Shown piece after piece: positions 15,705 to 24,311 of a stretch of 64,000 nucleotides of DNA. Below the pieces are notes generated by a model. It ran no database searches. It saw only the letters and a list, made by a program, of their open reading frames with translations, and was not told where the DNA came from. Position numbers and translations under genes: made by a program. The DNA is from Bradyrhizobium arachidis (GTDB lineage: Bacteria > Pseudomonadota > Alphaproteobacteria > Rhizobiales > Xanthobacteraceae). Within the stretch, counting starts at the first letter, position 1. Every line of letters begins with the position of its first letter. Where the stretch lies: positions 8,432,001-8,496,000 of the forward strand of contig NZ_CP077970.1 of the NCBI RefSeq assembly GCF_024758505.1, read 5' to 3'.

Positions 15705-16139
15705 TCAGGCGGCGGGCTTGGAGAATTTGGCCGCGCTGGCCTTGATCGGCTCGGCGGTCTGGGTCGCAACCCGCTGGCTGATCTCGAGGAGCTCCTTGGC
15801 CTGGGCCTGGAGCGTCTCGAACTGTTTCTTGCTGTGGGAGGTCCACAGCTCCAGCGCCTCGGCCGGCGACTTGAGGCCGATCAACTCCTGGGCGAAGTCC
15901 AGGTGCGCGGAGGTGTTGGCCTTCGCGAATTCCATCAGCTTGGCGGTGTACTCGCTGATGCCCTTGTTGGCGGTGGTGAACACCGCCTCGATAGTGCCGT
16001 TCTGGCTCTCGGCCGCATCCTTGAACTTGGCGTAGCTCTCGCGCGCCTGCGAAACGCCCTTTTCGGCGAACGCACGCATCTGCTCCGGCACCTCGAACGG
16101 AATGATCGAGGCGGAGAATGGATCTGTCGCACCTGTCAT
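15705..16139 (-). CDS. Phasin family protein
   Basis: Amphipathic helical coat protein of polyhydroxyalkanoate granules, 144 aa. The Phasin_2 pattern is clear: FEVPEQMRAFAEKGVSQARESYAKFKDAAE, then SQNGTIEAVFTTANKGISEYTAKLMEFAKANTSA..DFAQELIGLKSPAEALELWTSHSKKQFE (read in segments) and an Ala/Lys tail ending SKPAA. Predicted all-helical with no signal peptide. A second phasin-like gene lies upstream at 16570, and the upstream region holds TGC-rich palindromes as expected for control by the PHA-binding repressor PhaR. Confidence 0.9.
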   Translation of the reverse strand: MTGATDPFSASIIPFEVPEQMRAFAEKGVSQARESYAKFKDAAESQNGTIEAVFTTANKGISEYTAKLMEFAKANTSAHLDFAQELIGLKSPAEALELWTSHSKKQFETLQAQAKELLEISQRVATQTAEPIKASAAKFSKPAA

Positions 16140-16283
16140 GGCAGTTGTCCCTGGTTTTGTTGAAGATCGAGTGAGCCGTCTGGCGCGCCCGCCGGCCGGG
16201 CTGGCGGGAACGTTGAACTGAAACGCAAAAACGAGATGGCTCGCTCGCGCTCCGCATTAGACACGCATATCATGTCAACATTG

Positions 16284-16297
16284 TGCATTGCAATGCA
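16284..16297. promoter_or_regulatory. Perfect 14-bp palindrome TGCATTGCAATGCA, PhaR-type operator candidate
   Basis: A perfect palindrome within a TGC/GCA-rich stretch (16284-16325: TGCATTGCA, GTGCAGTGCC, GCATTGC) about 145 bases upstream of the phasin gene. PhaR repressors of PHA-storing bacteria bind TGC-rich inverted motifs at phasin promoters, so this is a reasonable operator. No experiment or alignment supports it here. Confidence 0.45.
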
Positions 16298-16398
16298 ATC
16301 TGAGGTGCAGTGCCGCATTGCTGTCCCGCGAAAGGCGAAGTTCCTGGGGTGGGGAACTGGGGGTTGAAGCGGGCTTCGAGCCGCGAAGGGCACTCCCA

Positions 16399-16551
16399 CC
16401 GTCATGCCCGGGCTTAGCCGTCCGAAGGACGGCGTCGCTTCCGCTCGCCTATGTCCCGGGCATCCACGAACTTTCTCGCGGCACGAAGAACGTGGATGGC
16501 CGGGACGTCTAGCGCGAAGACGCGCTTCGCGCTTCTGCCCGGCCATGACGA
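16399..16551. repeat. MITE-like dispersed element, family B (long copy)
   Basis: 153 bases with near-perfect terminal inverted repeats: CGTCATGCCCGGG at one end and the complement of CGTCATGGCCGGG at the other. The inner segment GCCGTCC-GAA-GGACGGC matches the short copy at 27119-27169. No coding capacity. It fills most of the 16140-16569 gap between the two phasin genes. Confidence 0.7.
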
Positions 16552-16569
16552 AGGGATGGGTCTCAGGCC

Positions 16570-16953
16570 TCAGTGCTTGACCTTGGTCGCGTCCATCGCG
16601 GCGCGGCCGACGGCCTGGCCGATCTCGCTCGCCTGCTCGCCGAGCGCGCGCATCTGGGCCTGCACATAGGCGCTGTGCAGCCGCATCACCTCGGACACGT
16701 CCTTGGCGTGCACCAGAGACTCCGCGTAGTCGAGCGAGGCCTGCACGTTGGTCTCGGCATTGCGAAACGCCCTGGCGCCGAGATCCTTGGCGCCGGCGCG
16801 CATGGCCTCGCCGCGCTCCTCCATCGAACCGGCCGCCGCCTGGGCCGTGCTGAGCCATTTTTCGAAGGCTTCGCGCGCCTGTTTGAAGCCGGATTCCGCC
16901 ATGGATCGCATCTCCTGGGGAATCTCGAAACGATCATGTGCCTGTTGGGTCAT
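16570..16953 (-). CDS. Phasin family protein (second copy)
   Basis: 127 aa, helical, no signal peptide. It shares the phasin layout with the 15705 gene: FEIPQEMRSMAESGFKQAREAFEKWLSTAQ at the start, then SMEERGEAMRAGAKDLGARAFRNAETNVQASLDYAESLVHAKDVSEVMRLHSAY (read in segments) and MRALGEQASEIGQAVGRAAMD. Probably coats PHA granules or acts as a surplus phasin-like chaperone. Separated from its neighbour by a dispersed repeat, so it has its own transcript. The gap upstream (16954-17260) divides it from the divergent sensor kinase. Confidence 0.85.
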   Translation of the reverse strand: MTQQAHDRFEIPQEMRSMAESGFKQAREAFEKWLSTAQAAAGSMEERGEAMRAGAKDLGARAFRNAETNVQASLDYAESLVHAKDVSEVMRLHSAYVQAQMRALGEQASEIGQAVGRAAMDATKVKH

Positions 16954-17260
16954 GCTGTCACTCCTGTTGCATTTGCGGCGCGAGGCCGTCTTCGCTGATC
17001 AGCACCGTCAGGCTAGCGAGTGAAGGCTTAGCCGGTGTGACGGGGCAATGCCGCCAACCCCGTATTTTTCCGCAGTCCCCATGCACAGTCGCAACGCGGG
17101 AGCGGCTTGCGGGTTCATCCGAATTAAGGTTATCGCGGCTTATGGCCGCCGGCGGCGTGGACCTGTTCCCACGTGCGGGCGATACTAACCCTTTCTTAAG
17201 GCTGTCATTCGGCAGCCGGAACCCCAGACGTCGCGAGACACTGAGAGCAAGCCCGGTTGG
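16954..17260. other. Divergent promoter region, no gene
   Basis: 307 bases between the second phasin (reverse) and the sensor kinase (forward). A long open frame on the reverse strand runs through it into the kinase, but its composition and lack of a start signal mark it as a shadow. No clear repeat or box identified. Confidence 0.5.
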
Positions 17261-20200
17261 ATGAGTAGTTCGGATTTCCAGTTGCGCAGTGTGAGCGATC
17301 CGCGGCTGGCCGTGCATGCGACCTCCCCCTTGCCGGCATGGCTGTGGTCGCTCGACGGCACGCGCGTGCTGTGGGCCAATCCGGTCGGCGCAAAACTGTT
17401 TGGCGCTGATAACAGCAGCCAGCTCGCCACCAAAAAATTCGGACCCGCCGATCCGCATCGTCGCCAGGTCGCACGCCTCGCGCGCGAGCTGCGGGCGGGC
17501 GCCGCGGTGCGCATGGAGCGGCTGCGCGGTTTTGGCGCCTCGCTCGGCGTGCTCATGACCTGCGCCTGCCTGCGGCTGCAATTTTCCGACGGCAGCCAGG
17601 GCGTGCTGGTCACGGCCATGGATGCGCCGGCACGATCCATGCCGCTCAACGAACGCCTGCAACGGCTGGTCGAAGGCGCTGTTACGCCGATGGCGGCGTT
17701 CGCGACCGACGGATTGTTCATCGGCGCCAGCGAGGCCGCGCGTCCCTTGCGCGCCTGCCGCAATCTCGAAGAGGCCGGCCTCGAGCATGCGCGCAGCGAT
17801 GCGCTGACACGGGGACGCGTCGAGATGCCCATCGGCAACGCTCATGTCGTCCTGCAACGCGTCGGCCTAGGTGCCGATATCGGACTCATCGCCATGGTCG
17901 AGCCGCAGACCGCGCCCGAGCCGCAGCCTGTCGCGCCGGAGAGCGTGACCGAGGCCGCCGAGGCGCAGCCGGCTCAACCCGTGCAGGACACGCCCGCAGC
18001 GCCTGCGGTGCCGGACTATGAGCAGCCGGCGCTGTCGAACGAGGCGCCGTCCGAATTCGCGCTGTTCGACGCCTTTGCCGAGCCGCTGGACATGTCACCG
18101 CCAGCCGAACAGGCCTTGCCGGAGCCGGCGCCGGTCGAAGCCGCAGCGCTGCAAACGCCTGTTGAAGACTCCGCTGAGGCCATTGTGCCGCCCCAAGTCG
18201 AGCCGATCACTGAGCGCATGGACGAGTCGCCACCAGCCGCGGAGCAGCCGGCGACGCCGCGCAGCCACCCCTTGCGCTTCCTGTGGCAGATGGACGCCGA
18301 AGGCCGCTTCGTGCTCGGCTCGGACGAGTTCATCCGCCTGATGGGCGCGCACAGCGCGGCCGGGTTTGGCCGTCCCTGGCCGGAGATTGCAGACGTCCTC
18401 GGGCTCGATCCCGCGGGGCGCGTCGCAAAAGCGCTCGCCACCCGCGACACTTTTGCCGGCGTCATCGTGAAATGGCCGGTCGACGGCGGCGAGCCGCTGA
18501 AGGTCGAGCTCGCGGGCCTGCCGGTCTACGACCGCGCGTGCAATTTTGCGGGCTTCAGGGGTTTTGGCGTGTGCCGCGATTTCGACGGCCTCAACAGGCT
18601 CGATGCGCTCCGGCGCTTTGAGCTGTTGAAGGAGTCGCCGGTCACGCACCGTCCCGCCGACATCATGGAGCCGGCCGAGATCGTGGAGCCCACCGACATC
18701 GCAGAGGGCGATGTCGTGCCACAGCCTCCGCCAGCCGAGTCCGACATTCCCGAAGCCGTCGCTCAACTGCCCGAACAACCCGTCGAAGCCGAACTATCAG
18801 AACAAACAGTCCAAGCGAATTCACAACAAACCGATTTGGATCAAGCCGTGGAAACGCCTCCCAATGTCGTGCCGTTCCGCCCATTAGGCGAAACCAAGGC
18901 GCCGGCGCTCACCCCCGTCGAGAACAGCGCCTTCAACGAGCTCGCCCGGCAATTGTCCGAGCGCCTGGAGCGCGAGCAGGACATCCTCCTCGCACCGACC
19001 GAACCGCAGCAGGTGGCGCAGGCCGCCGCCGAGCCGCCCGCCCCACACACGCCCGAGCCGCCGCAGGCGTTGGCGGAATGGCTGACCGAGCCAAAACCTG
19101 CGCCGCGCGGCGACAGCGCGCGCGACCGCACGCTGCTCGACCTGTTGCCGTCAGGCATCTTGATCTACCGCCTCGACCGTCTGCTCTACGCCAACCCCGC
19201 TTTCCTCGCGCGCATGGGTTTTGCGAGCCTGCACGCGCTGGAAGACGCCGGCGGGCTCGATGCGCTCTATGTCGCGCCCGGCGTCTCGTCCGCGAGCAGC
19301 ACGTCGGAGGCCGGCACGCCGGTGACGGTTTCGGCCAGCCAGGAAACTGATGATGCGCCGGCCGATGGCGCCACCGAGGCGCATCTGCACACCATTTTCT
19401 GGGACGGTGAATCCGCGCATGCGCTGATCTGCGGCCTGCCCCAGGCAGCACCTGCTGAAGCCGAGATCGCGCCGGCGGACGAGATCGAAGAGGTCGAAGA
19501 GACTGAGCCTGACCACGAAGCCGAAGCCGGCCAGGCCAATGCGGAGGATCTCGCCGCGATCCTCGACACCACCGCCGAAGGCATCATCATGTTCGATGCC
19601 GAGGGCAACATCCACGCCTGCAACCGCAGCGCGGAGGCGCTGTTCGGCTATAACGGCGAGCAACTCTTGCAGCAGAACCTCACCACGCTGTTCGCGCCGG
19701 AAAGCCAGCGCGTGGTCGCCGACTATCTCGACAGCCTCAAAGGCCACGACATCGCGAGCCTGCTCGACTATGGCCGCGAGGTGCTGGGCCGCGAGAGCAA
19801 GGGCGGGCTCATTCCGCTCGCCATGATCATGGGCCGCACCCGGCCTGATGGTCCCAACTTCTTCGCCGTGTTCCGCGATCTCTCCCAGACCAAGAAGGAC
19901 GAGAGCGAGATGCGCGAGGCGCAGCTTCTCACCGACCGCGCCGCCAACGCCAAGGCCGACATGCTGGCGCGCATCAGCCACGAGATTCGCACGCCGCTCA
20001 ACGCCATCATCGGCTTTGCCGAAGTGATGATCTCCGAACGCTTCGGCGCGCTCGGCAACGAACGCTACGGCGAATACATGAAGGACATCCGCGCCTCCGG
20101 CGAGCGCGTGATCTCCATCATCGACGATTTGCTGGAGCTGACGCGGATCGAGACCGGCAAGCTCGATCTCTCCTTTGCCAATCTCAACCTCAACGATCTC

Positions 20201-20641
20201 GTCGAGGCCTGTGTCACGGTGATGCAGCCGCAGGCCAACCGCGAGCGCATCATCATCCGCACCTCGCTCGCCCATGCGCTGCCATCAGTGACGGCGGACG
20301 CCCGCGCGATGCGGCAGATCGCCATGAACCTGATCGGCAACTCGATCCGGCTCGCCAGCGCCGGCGGCCAGGTCATCGTCTCGACCGCGCTGACCGATCG
20401 CGGCGAGGTCGCCTTGCGCATCCGCGACACCGGCCATGGCCTCAGCGAGCGGGAGTTGGCCGCCGCAATGGAGCCGTTCCGCACCCCGCCGCCGTCGGAC
20501 GCCGCAGACAATTCGGCGCTCAGCCTGTCGCTGACCAAGGCGCTGGTCGAAGCCAACCGCGCAAAATTCCACATCAAGAGCGCGGCGAATTCCGGCACGC
20601 TGATCGAAGTGGTGTTTTCGCAGGCGCTGGCAAGGGCGTGA
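17261..20641 (+). CDS. Large PAS sensor histidine kinase, PleC/DivJ/PdhS-like
   Basis: 1126-aa soluble kinase (no membrane helix seen). N-terminal PAS-like segment (LWSLDGTRVLWANPVGAKLFG), Ala/Pro/Glu-rich linkers (about 215-330 and 475-620), a second PAS-like part (LRFLWQMDAEGRFVLGSDEFIRLMG) and further PAS modules near 630 and 765 (AILDTTAEGIIMFDAEGNI). The HisKA domain has ISHEIRTPLNAIIGFAEVM with His907 as phospho-acceptor, followed by FGALGNERYGEYMKDI, the signature of the cell-cycle kinases acting on DivK. The ATPase domain has RIRDTGHGLSERE and GTLIEVVF. The N box reads NLIGNSIRLA, missing the usual NAxKF. Probably part of the DivK-CtrA cell-cycle or asymmetry network; that is family inference. 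Confidence 0.88.
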   Translation: MSSSDFQLRSVSDPRLAVHATSPLPAWLWSLDGTRVLWANPVGAKLFGADNSSQLATKKFGPADPHRRQVARLARELRAGAAVRMERLRGFGASLGVLMTCACLRLQFSDGSQGVLVTAMDAPARSMPLNERLQRLVEGAVTPMAAFATDGLFIGASEAARPLRACRNLEEAGLEHARSDALTRGRVEMPIGNAHVVLQRVGLGADIGLIAMVEPQTAPEPQPVAPESVTEAAEAQPAQPVQDTPAAPAVPDYEQPALSNEAPSEFALFDAFAEPLDMSPPAEQALPEPAPVEAAALQTPVEDSAEAIVPPQVEPITERMDESPPAAEQPATPRSHPLRFLWQMDAEGRFVLGSDEFIRLMGAHSAAGFGRPWPEIADVLGLDPAGRVAKALATRDTFAGVIVKWPVDGGEPLKVELAGLPVYDRACNFAGFRGFGVCRDFDGLNRLDALRRFELLKESPVTHRPADIMEPAEIVEPTDIAEGDVVPQPPPAESDIPEAVAQLPEQPVEAELSEQTVQANSQQTDLDQAVETPPNVVPFRPLGETKAPALTPVENSAFNELARQLSERLEREQDILLAPTEPQQVAQAAAEPPAPHTPEPPQALAEWLTEPKPAPRGDSARDRTLLDLLPSGILIYRLDRLLYANPAFLARMGFASLHALEDAGGLDALYVAPGVSSASSTSEAGTPVTVSASQETDDAPADGATEAHLHTIFWDGESAHALICGLPQAAPAEAEIAPADEIEEVEETEPDHEAEAGQANAEDLAAILDTTAEGIIMFDAEGNIHACNRSAEALFGYNGEQLLQQNLTTLFAPESQRVVADYLDSLKGHDIASLLDYGREVLGRESKGGLIPLAMIMGRTRPDGPNFFAVFRDLSQTKKDESEMREAQLLTDRAANAKADMLARISHEIRTPLNAIIGFAEVMISERFGALGNERYGEYMKDIRASGERVISIIDDLLELTRIETGKLDLSFANLNLNDLVEACVTVMQPQANRERIIIRTSLAHALPSVTADARAMRQIAMNLIGNSIRLASAGGQVIVSTALTDRGEVALRIRDTGHGLSERELAAAMEPFRTPPPSDAADNSALSLSLTKALVEANRAKFHIKSAANSGTLIEVVFSQALARA

Positions 20642-21216
20642 GAGATCTCTCGCCCCGCAAGCTGCTCTTCCCTTCTCCCTTGTGGGAGCCCGATCAATCG
20701 AAAAAACATAACTATATTGCCTGCGCGGTGATGCCCGTGCCGTCGCCGAGCGATGCGCGCGGTCCCGCCCTCGGCTGGGGATAGGGGCTGAGTGCCAAGG
20801 GCGGGTGTCCACCGCGCCGGTTGTGGGAGGGACGGTGCGGCGAGTGTGATCCTCGCGGCTGCCATGGGCCACTGGTCCATGGGCCATTGCCCGTTCGGAC
20901 AGTGCACCGCCATGCCGTCGCACTGTCGCTGCCTGCCGTCGTCGTGCGCGTGCTGATGGCGCTTGCCGTCCCTTGATGCGCACGGCGTGACCCGATGCGA
21001 GCGCTGGCGATGACCGGCGAAGGATGATCCCCGAGGAGGTGTCTTAGGTTCTGTGGAGGTCAGAGAAAGACGCGGGGGCCGGCCCGAGCGCACCTGTTGA
21101 GAATATATTTTGCGAGAAAATCCGTGGTGGCGGTTGCAGGGGAGTAGCGCAGAGAAATGACGCGAATGAGCCATGTGTGGACATCTGATTGGGTCGCAGC
21201 ACGATGGGCCGATAGA
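20642..21216. other. Long intergenic stretch without recognised gene
   Basis: No convincing frame on either strand. It holds a 10-base direct repeat CCATGGGCCA (20862-20871 and 20877-20886). Reverse frames that extend from the kinase gene into it lack start signals. An FNR/FixK-type box begins right after, at 21217. Confidence 0.5.
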
Positions 21217-21230
21217 TTGATCTATCGCAA
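21217..21230 (+). promoter_or_regulatory. FixK2-type box before the universal stress gene
   Basis: TTGATCTATCGCAA fits TTG(A/C)-N6-(T/G)CAA. Its centre lies 80 bases before the ATG of the universal stress gene at 21304, a normal activator position for a transcript with a short leader. Confidence 0.65.
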
Positions 21231-21303
21231 GACTGTATCCGAAACGCGCGGCCACTTAACGTTCCGAAGGCGGCGATACGTCCAAACAGTCGGGAGGTGA
21301 AGC

Positions 21304-21687
21304 ATGTACCGGCATATTCTCATTCCGACAGACGGATCAAAGCTAGCGGAGCGTGGGGTGGTGCATGGGTTGGCGTTGGCGAAATTCGTTGGAGCCAAGG
21401 TCTCTGCAATCTACGTTGTGGAACCGCTTCTTGCAGTGACAGGCGACTTTGCGAGCGTATTGGATCGTGTGGCAAATGCGGCCAAAGAGGCTGGTGTTTC
21501 CTGCGGGACAATTCAGGTGGAGAACGTGCTACCCCATGAAGCCATCGTCGCAGCAGCCAAGGACAAAGGCTGCGATCTTATCGTTATGTCATCGCATGGG
21601 CATAGCGGACTGTCCGCAATCGTGCTTGGCAGTGTGACAAACAAGGTGCTGGCGCACACGAAAACCCCCGTACTGGTTTGTCAGTGA
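21304..21687 (+). CDS. Universal stress protein (UspA family)
   Basis: 127-aa single Usp domain. YRHILIPTDGSKLAERGVVHGLALAK is the N-terminal ATP-binding strand and helix, DLIVMSSHGHSGLSAIVLGSVTNKVLAHTKTPVLV (read in segments) holds the GHSG..GSV nucleotide-binding loop of the ATP-binding subclass. GGGAGGTGA precedes the ATG. The FixK2-type box upstream suggests induction under low oxygen, as for several rhizobial Usp genes. Confidence 0.93.
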   Translation: MYRHILIPTDGSKLAERGVVHGLALAKFVGAKVSAIYVVEPLLAVTGDFASVLDRVANAAKEAGVSCGTIQVENVLPHEAIVAAAKDKGCDLIVMSSHGHSGLSAIVLGSVTNKVLAHTKTPVLVCQ

Positions 21688-21855
21688 AGGTGAAGACCGC
21701 TCGATGGTCAAATAATCGCGCCGGGAGATGGAGATAATGTCCCGTGAGGGTCTTGGCTTTTGTGAATCCGCGGCGGCGCTCAAATTGCGATCGCGGTGCG
21801 CGAAGACGATGACTTTATCATCGGCTTCGAGCACCAGGCCAACGGGTCGCGCCGC

Positions 21856-22233
21856 TCAGTACGGATAGTACCCGCCGCCCGGGCAAACCCAGTTGCCATA
21901 GGCATCATAACCGCAGCCGCCGCGGTAGTAGGCCCCCGCCGCAGCGGCGCCGACCGCAGCCGCGCCCACTGCCGCCGCACCGACACCGTAGGGGCGATAG
22001 GCGTAGGCGCCCCGATAGCCATAGCGCCCGCCGCGCACAGCGACAGCACCGCCCCGGTATCCCCGGGCGGCGACCGCGCCGCCGCGGTAGCCTCGAGCTG
22101 CAACAGCGCCGCCGTGGAAGCCTCCAGCGCGCACGCCGCCGCCGCGGCCGCCGCGGGCGAACGCGTCATCGGGAGTGAAGGTAACCAGCAGCATGGCTGC
22201 GGCTGCCGAAGCGATGAGAATTCGATGCAACAT
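21856..22233 (-). CDS. Exported Gly/Arg-rich repeat protein
   Basis: 125 aa from ATG 22233 (AAGGAG 8 bases upstream). Signal peptide (ILIASAAAAMLLVTFTP then AFA), followed by repeats of about 9 residues RGYRGGAVAA (three copies, encoded by 27-base DNA repeats), an Ala-rich stretch and a tail with two Cys (GGCGYDAYGNWVCPGGGYYPY). Such small exported GxR/Tyr-rich proteins are frequent in rhizobia but have no known function. An exact FNR/FixK2-type palindrome lies about 107 bases upstream, so it is likely induced by low oxygen. Confidence 0.75.
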   Translation of the reverse strand: MLHRILIASAAAAMLLVTFTPDDAFARGGRGGGVRAGGFHGGAVAARGYRGGAVAARGYRGGAVAVRGGRYGYRGAYAYRPYGVGAAAVGAAAVGAAAAGAYYRGGCGYDAYGNWVCPGGGYYPY

Positions 22234-22333
22234 CAGCGTTCTCCTTCTTCGAGAGAGGAAAGCCGCGGACACCCGCACATCACACCGAGCCGCGGGGTCC
22301 GTCCGAAGCCTCGCGCGCGGGAGCTTCGCGCTC

Positions 22334-22370
22334 TTGACCTAGATCAAACGCCTGACCTATTTCAAACGCC
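22334..22370 (-). promoter_or_regulatory. FixK2/FNR box with a decayed tandem copy
   Basis: TTGACCTAGATCAA (22334-22347) is a full FNR/FixK-type palindrome. The 19 bases from 22334 (box plus acgcc) are repeated next to it at 22353-22370 as tgacctatttcaaacgcc, where the palindrome is broken. It serves the Gly/Arg-rich gene starting at 22233. Confidence 0.65.
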
Positions 22371-22745
22371 CGTTCATCTACGTGAACGACTAAATGTGTC
22401 CGATATTTCTCGTTCTCGACCTTGTCGAGCCAGCGGGAGGTCTGGGCATGGTCCGCTATGCCTCTAAAGCGGAAGCGAGTTCACTGCCTTGGGCTAATAG
22501 CCATGGCGGTGCAAAGGAAAATCGAAAAACGAAAACTGCAAATATACCGAAGTGGCGCGGTCGCGCTTACCCGGCATCCGCCACGGGCCCCAAAGTAACT
22601 TGAGCCCGATTGCGGGGGGGGCGTCATTTTTTCCGTCCCCGCCAGTTCGCGCGTATCGCGTCAGCGTTTGGGAGACGCAAAGGACGAACATGACGAATTC
22701 AATCCGGGCCCGTCGCGGGGGCAAAGGGCGTGGACGCCGCGTTGC
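22371..22745. other. Intergenic stretch, no gene supported
   Basis: No frame with plausible composition. A G9 run lies near 22612-22621. The segment 22686-22740 (gacgaattcaatccgg...) is about three-quarters identical to 23590-23645 beyond the next gene, suggesting a duplicated or mobile sequence on both sides of the response regulator. Confidence 0.4.
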
Positions 22746-23558
22746 CTAGTCGTCGCGCGGCGTAGGCTCCGGACCGAGCACCTCGAGCCGCTCGGCAATC
22801 CTGACCAGTTCAGCCACCGATTGCACCTGCATCTTTTCCATGATCACGCGTCGATGCTCCTTGATCGTTCGTTCGGTGCAGCCAAGTTCGCGCGCGGCAT
22901 GCTTGTTTGTCTTGCCCCGTACAATGACCTCAAAGACCTGTCGCTGGCGCGGGGTCAGGATCGCTAGTCGGGCCCGAAGCGCCTCCAATTCGCCTCTTAG
23001 CGCGCGCTCTTTCTCGTGCCGCGCAATCGCCACTTTGATTGCTCTCAGCAGCTGATCCTCGCTTACAGGCTTGATAAGGAAGTTGTCTGCCCCCGCCTTG
23101 ATCGCCTTCACTGTGATGCTGATGTCCGTATAGCCCGTCAGAAACACGATGGGCATCGTCCAGCCGAGTTCGGTCAAACGGCTTTGAAGCTCTGGGCCGC
23201 TCAATCCGGGCATCCGAACGTCCAGAAGAATACAACCCACGGCATTTTCATCTGGCCGCTGGTCCAGCAGTTGCTCAGCCGATGCACAAGTGACGACCCG
23301 GTACCCGGTCTTATCTAAAGTGAGTTGGATGGCTTTTCGGAACGACGCGTTGTCATCCACGACATAGACGATGTCGGGCAAATCTTTCTCCCAGACGAAA
23401 AGTAGCTGTGCTTGCTCTTCTTGTTGTTCGTGCAGCGCCTTCTCGCCCGGCAACATTGACCAGTCGCGTCGCTCTTGCAGCCAACTATCGATTTCGGATT
23501 GCCGAAGGGCAATTAAATTCAACGCGGCGGGCAGCATCGAAAGCGGAGGTGTGACCAT
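22746..23558 (-). CDS. FixJ/NarL-type response regulator
   Basis: About 270 aa if ATG 23558 is used; the start is uncertain because no clear ribosome site is seen (ATG 23537 is an alternative). After a 65-residue helical N-extension (LRQSEIDSWLQERRDW) comes the receiver: DIVYVVDDNASFRKAI, phospho-acceptor in GCILLDVRMPGLSG, VFLTGYTDI and the Lys in FLIKPVSE. The LuxR/FixJ-type HTH follows: LTPRQRQVFEVIVRGKTNKHAARELGCTERTIKEHR (in segments). This matches the FixJ/NodW-like class of rhizobia. No sensor kinase adjoins. It is flanked by repeats and decayed genes. Confidence 0.85.
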   Translation of the reverse strand: MVTPPLSMLPAALNLIALRQSEIDSWLQERRDWSMLPGEKALHEQQEEQAQLLFVWEKDLPDIVYVVDDNASFRKAIQLTLDKTGYRVVTCASAEQLLDQRPDENAVGCILLDVRMPGLSGPELQSRLTELGWTMPIVFLTGYTDISITVKAIKAGADNFLIKPVSEDQLLRAIKVAIARHEKERALRGELEALRARLAILTPRQRQVFEVIVRGKTNKHAARELGCTERTIKEHRRVIMEKMQVQSVAELVRIAERLEVLGPEPTPRDD

Positions 23559-23642
23559 AGCGACACAACAGTCGACCAAATGGCACGACGCCATCGATGA
23601 ATTCGATCCGAACCGTGGACGGGGCAAAAAGGCGTCGCCGTC

Positions 23643-23830
23643 TGCCAGGCCTACGGCTTCCTGACGACCGCGCCGAACGCGGTGGTCGAGCGATCCATCC
23701 GAAGGCCATGCCCGTGATCCTGACCACCGACGAGGAGCGCGAGGTCTGGATGCGTGCGCCGTGGGACGAGGCCAAGGCGCTGCAAAGACCGCTGCCTGAC
23801 GATGCACTCAGGCCGGGGCGTTCGGCGCTC
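23643..23830 (+). pseudogene. Fragment of an SRAP (YedK/HMCES-like) gene, frameshifted
   Basis: In one frame [14 protein letters not shown], in another [20 protein letters not shown] and [18 protein letters not shown]: together these are the C-terminal core of SOS-response-associated peptidase proteins that shield abasic sites. A single-base change in the codons around 23690 separates the two parts, and the N-terminal catalytic Cys region is missing. Clearly dead. Confidence 0.75.
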
Positions 23831-23874
23831 CTACGCTGGCACTCCGGTCTCGCGGCGAATGGCCTTACGAGAGC

Positions 23875-24138
23875 TTGATGCCGCGAGTGAGGAGAACAGG
23901 CGGTCGCATGTCGCTCGAATTCACCGATGGCTCGCGATCCAAGCACACGCGCGGATGTGCGCGCTGGCGGTTCTTCCCCGCCTTCTATCGCGATGTCGGC
24001 AGGCGACCGTCATGGCGGCATCTTTTCGTCCGCGACGATCCGAGCGGCGCGTTCGAGCCGGGCAATGCCAGATGGCAAATTGCGGCGCGTATCGATGGGC
24101 GCGACCGACGACCCGGTCCCGGATGCGGAACGGCATGA
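23875..24138 (+). pseudogene. Possible remnant of a phage-type HNH/AP2-like protein
   Basis: An 87-residue frame contains RFFPAFYRDVGRRPSWRHLFVRDDPSGAFEPGNARWQIA (read in segments), similar in rhythm to the DMGxRP...LxRIDxxGxYxPxNCRWA part of phage HNH proteins. The rest has no good composition and there is no proper ribosome site. Treated as a fragment within the decayed segment 23559-24311. Confidence 0.3.
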
Positions 24139-24311
24139 TCCAGATCAATGCCGCCGCTCGACTGCCGCCCAAGGAATTCGCGCAGTAAGTTGCTCAACCC
24201 GTTTCCGGCTGGACGCTTCGCAGTTGGGTCGCCGCGCTGGTGTGTGTGGTGGACCACCGCGACCCCCACGCCGCCGCCGCTTGCTGTTCGGTGATCCGGA
24301 GCATGTCACCA

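Noticed and set aside
21856..22233. CRISPR-like regular repeats
   Set aside because: The 27-base repeats are contiguous, in frame and code GYRGGAVAA units; there are no spacers. No CRISPR array is seen anywhere in the window.
22552..22749. Forward 65-aa frame before the response regulator
   Set aside because: No ribosome site, basic low-complexity composition, crosses a repeat-like region.
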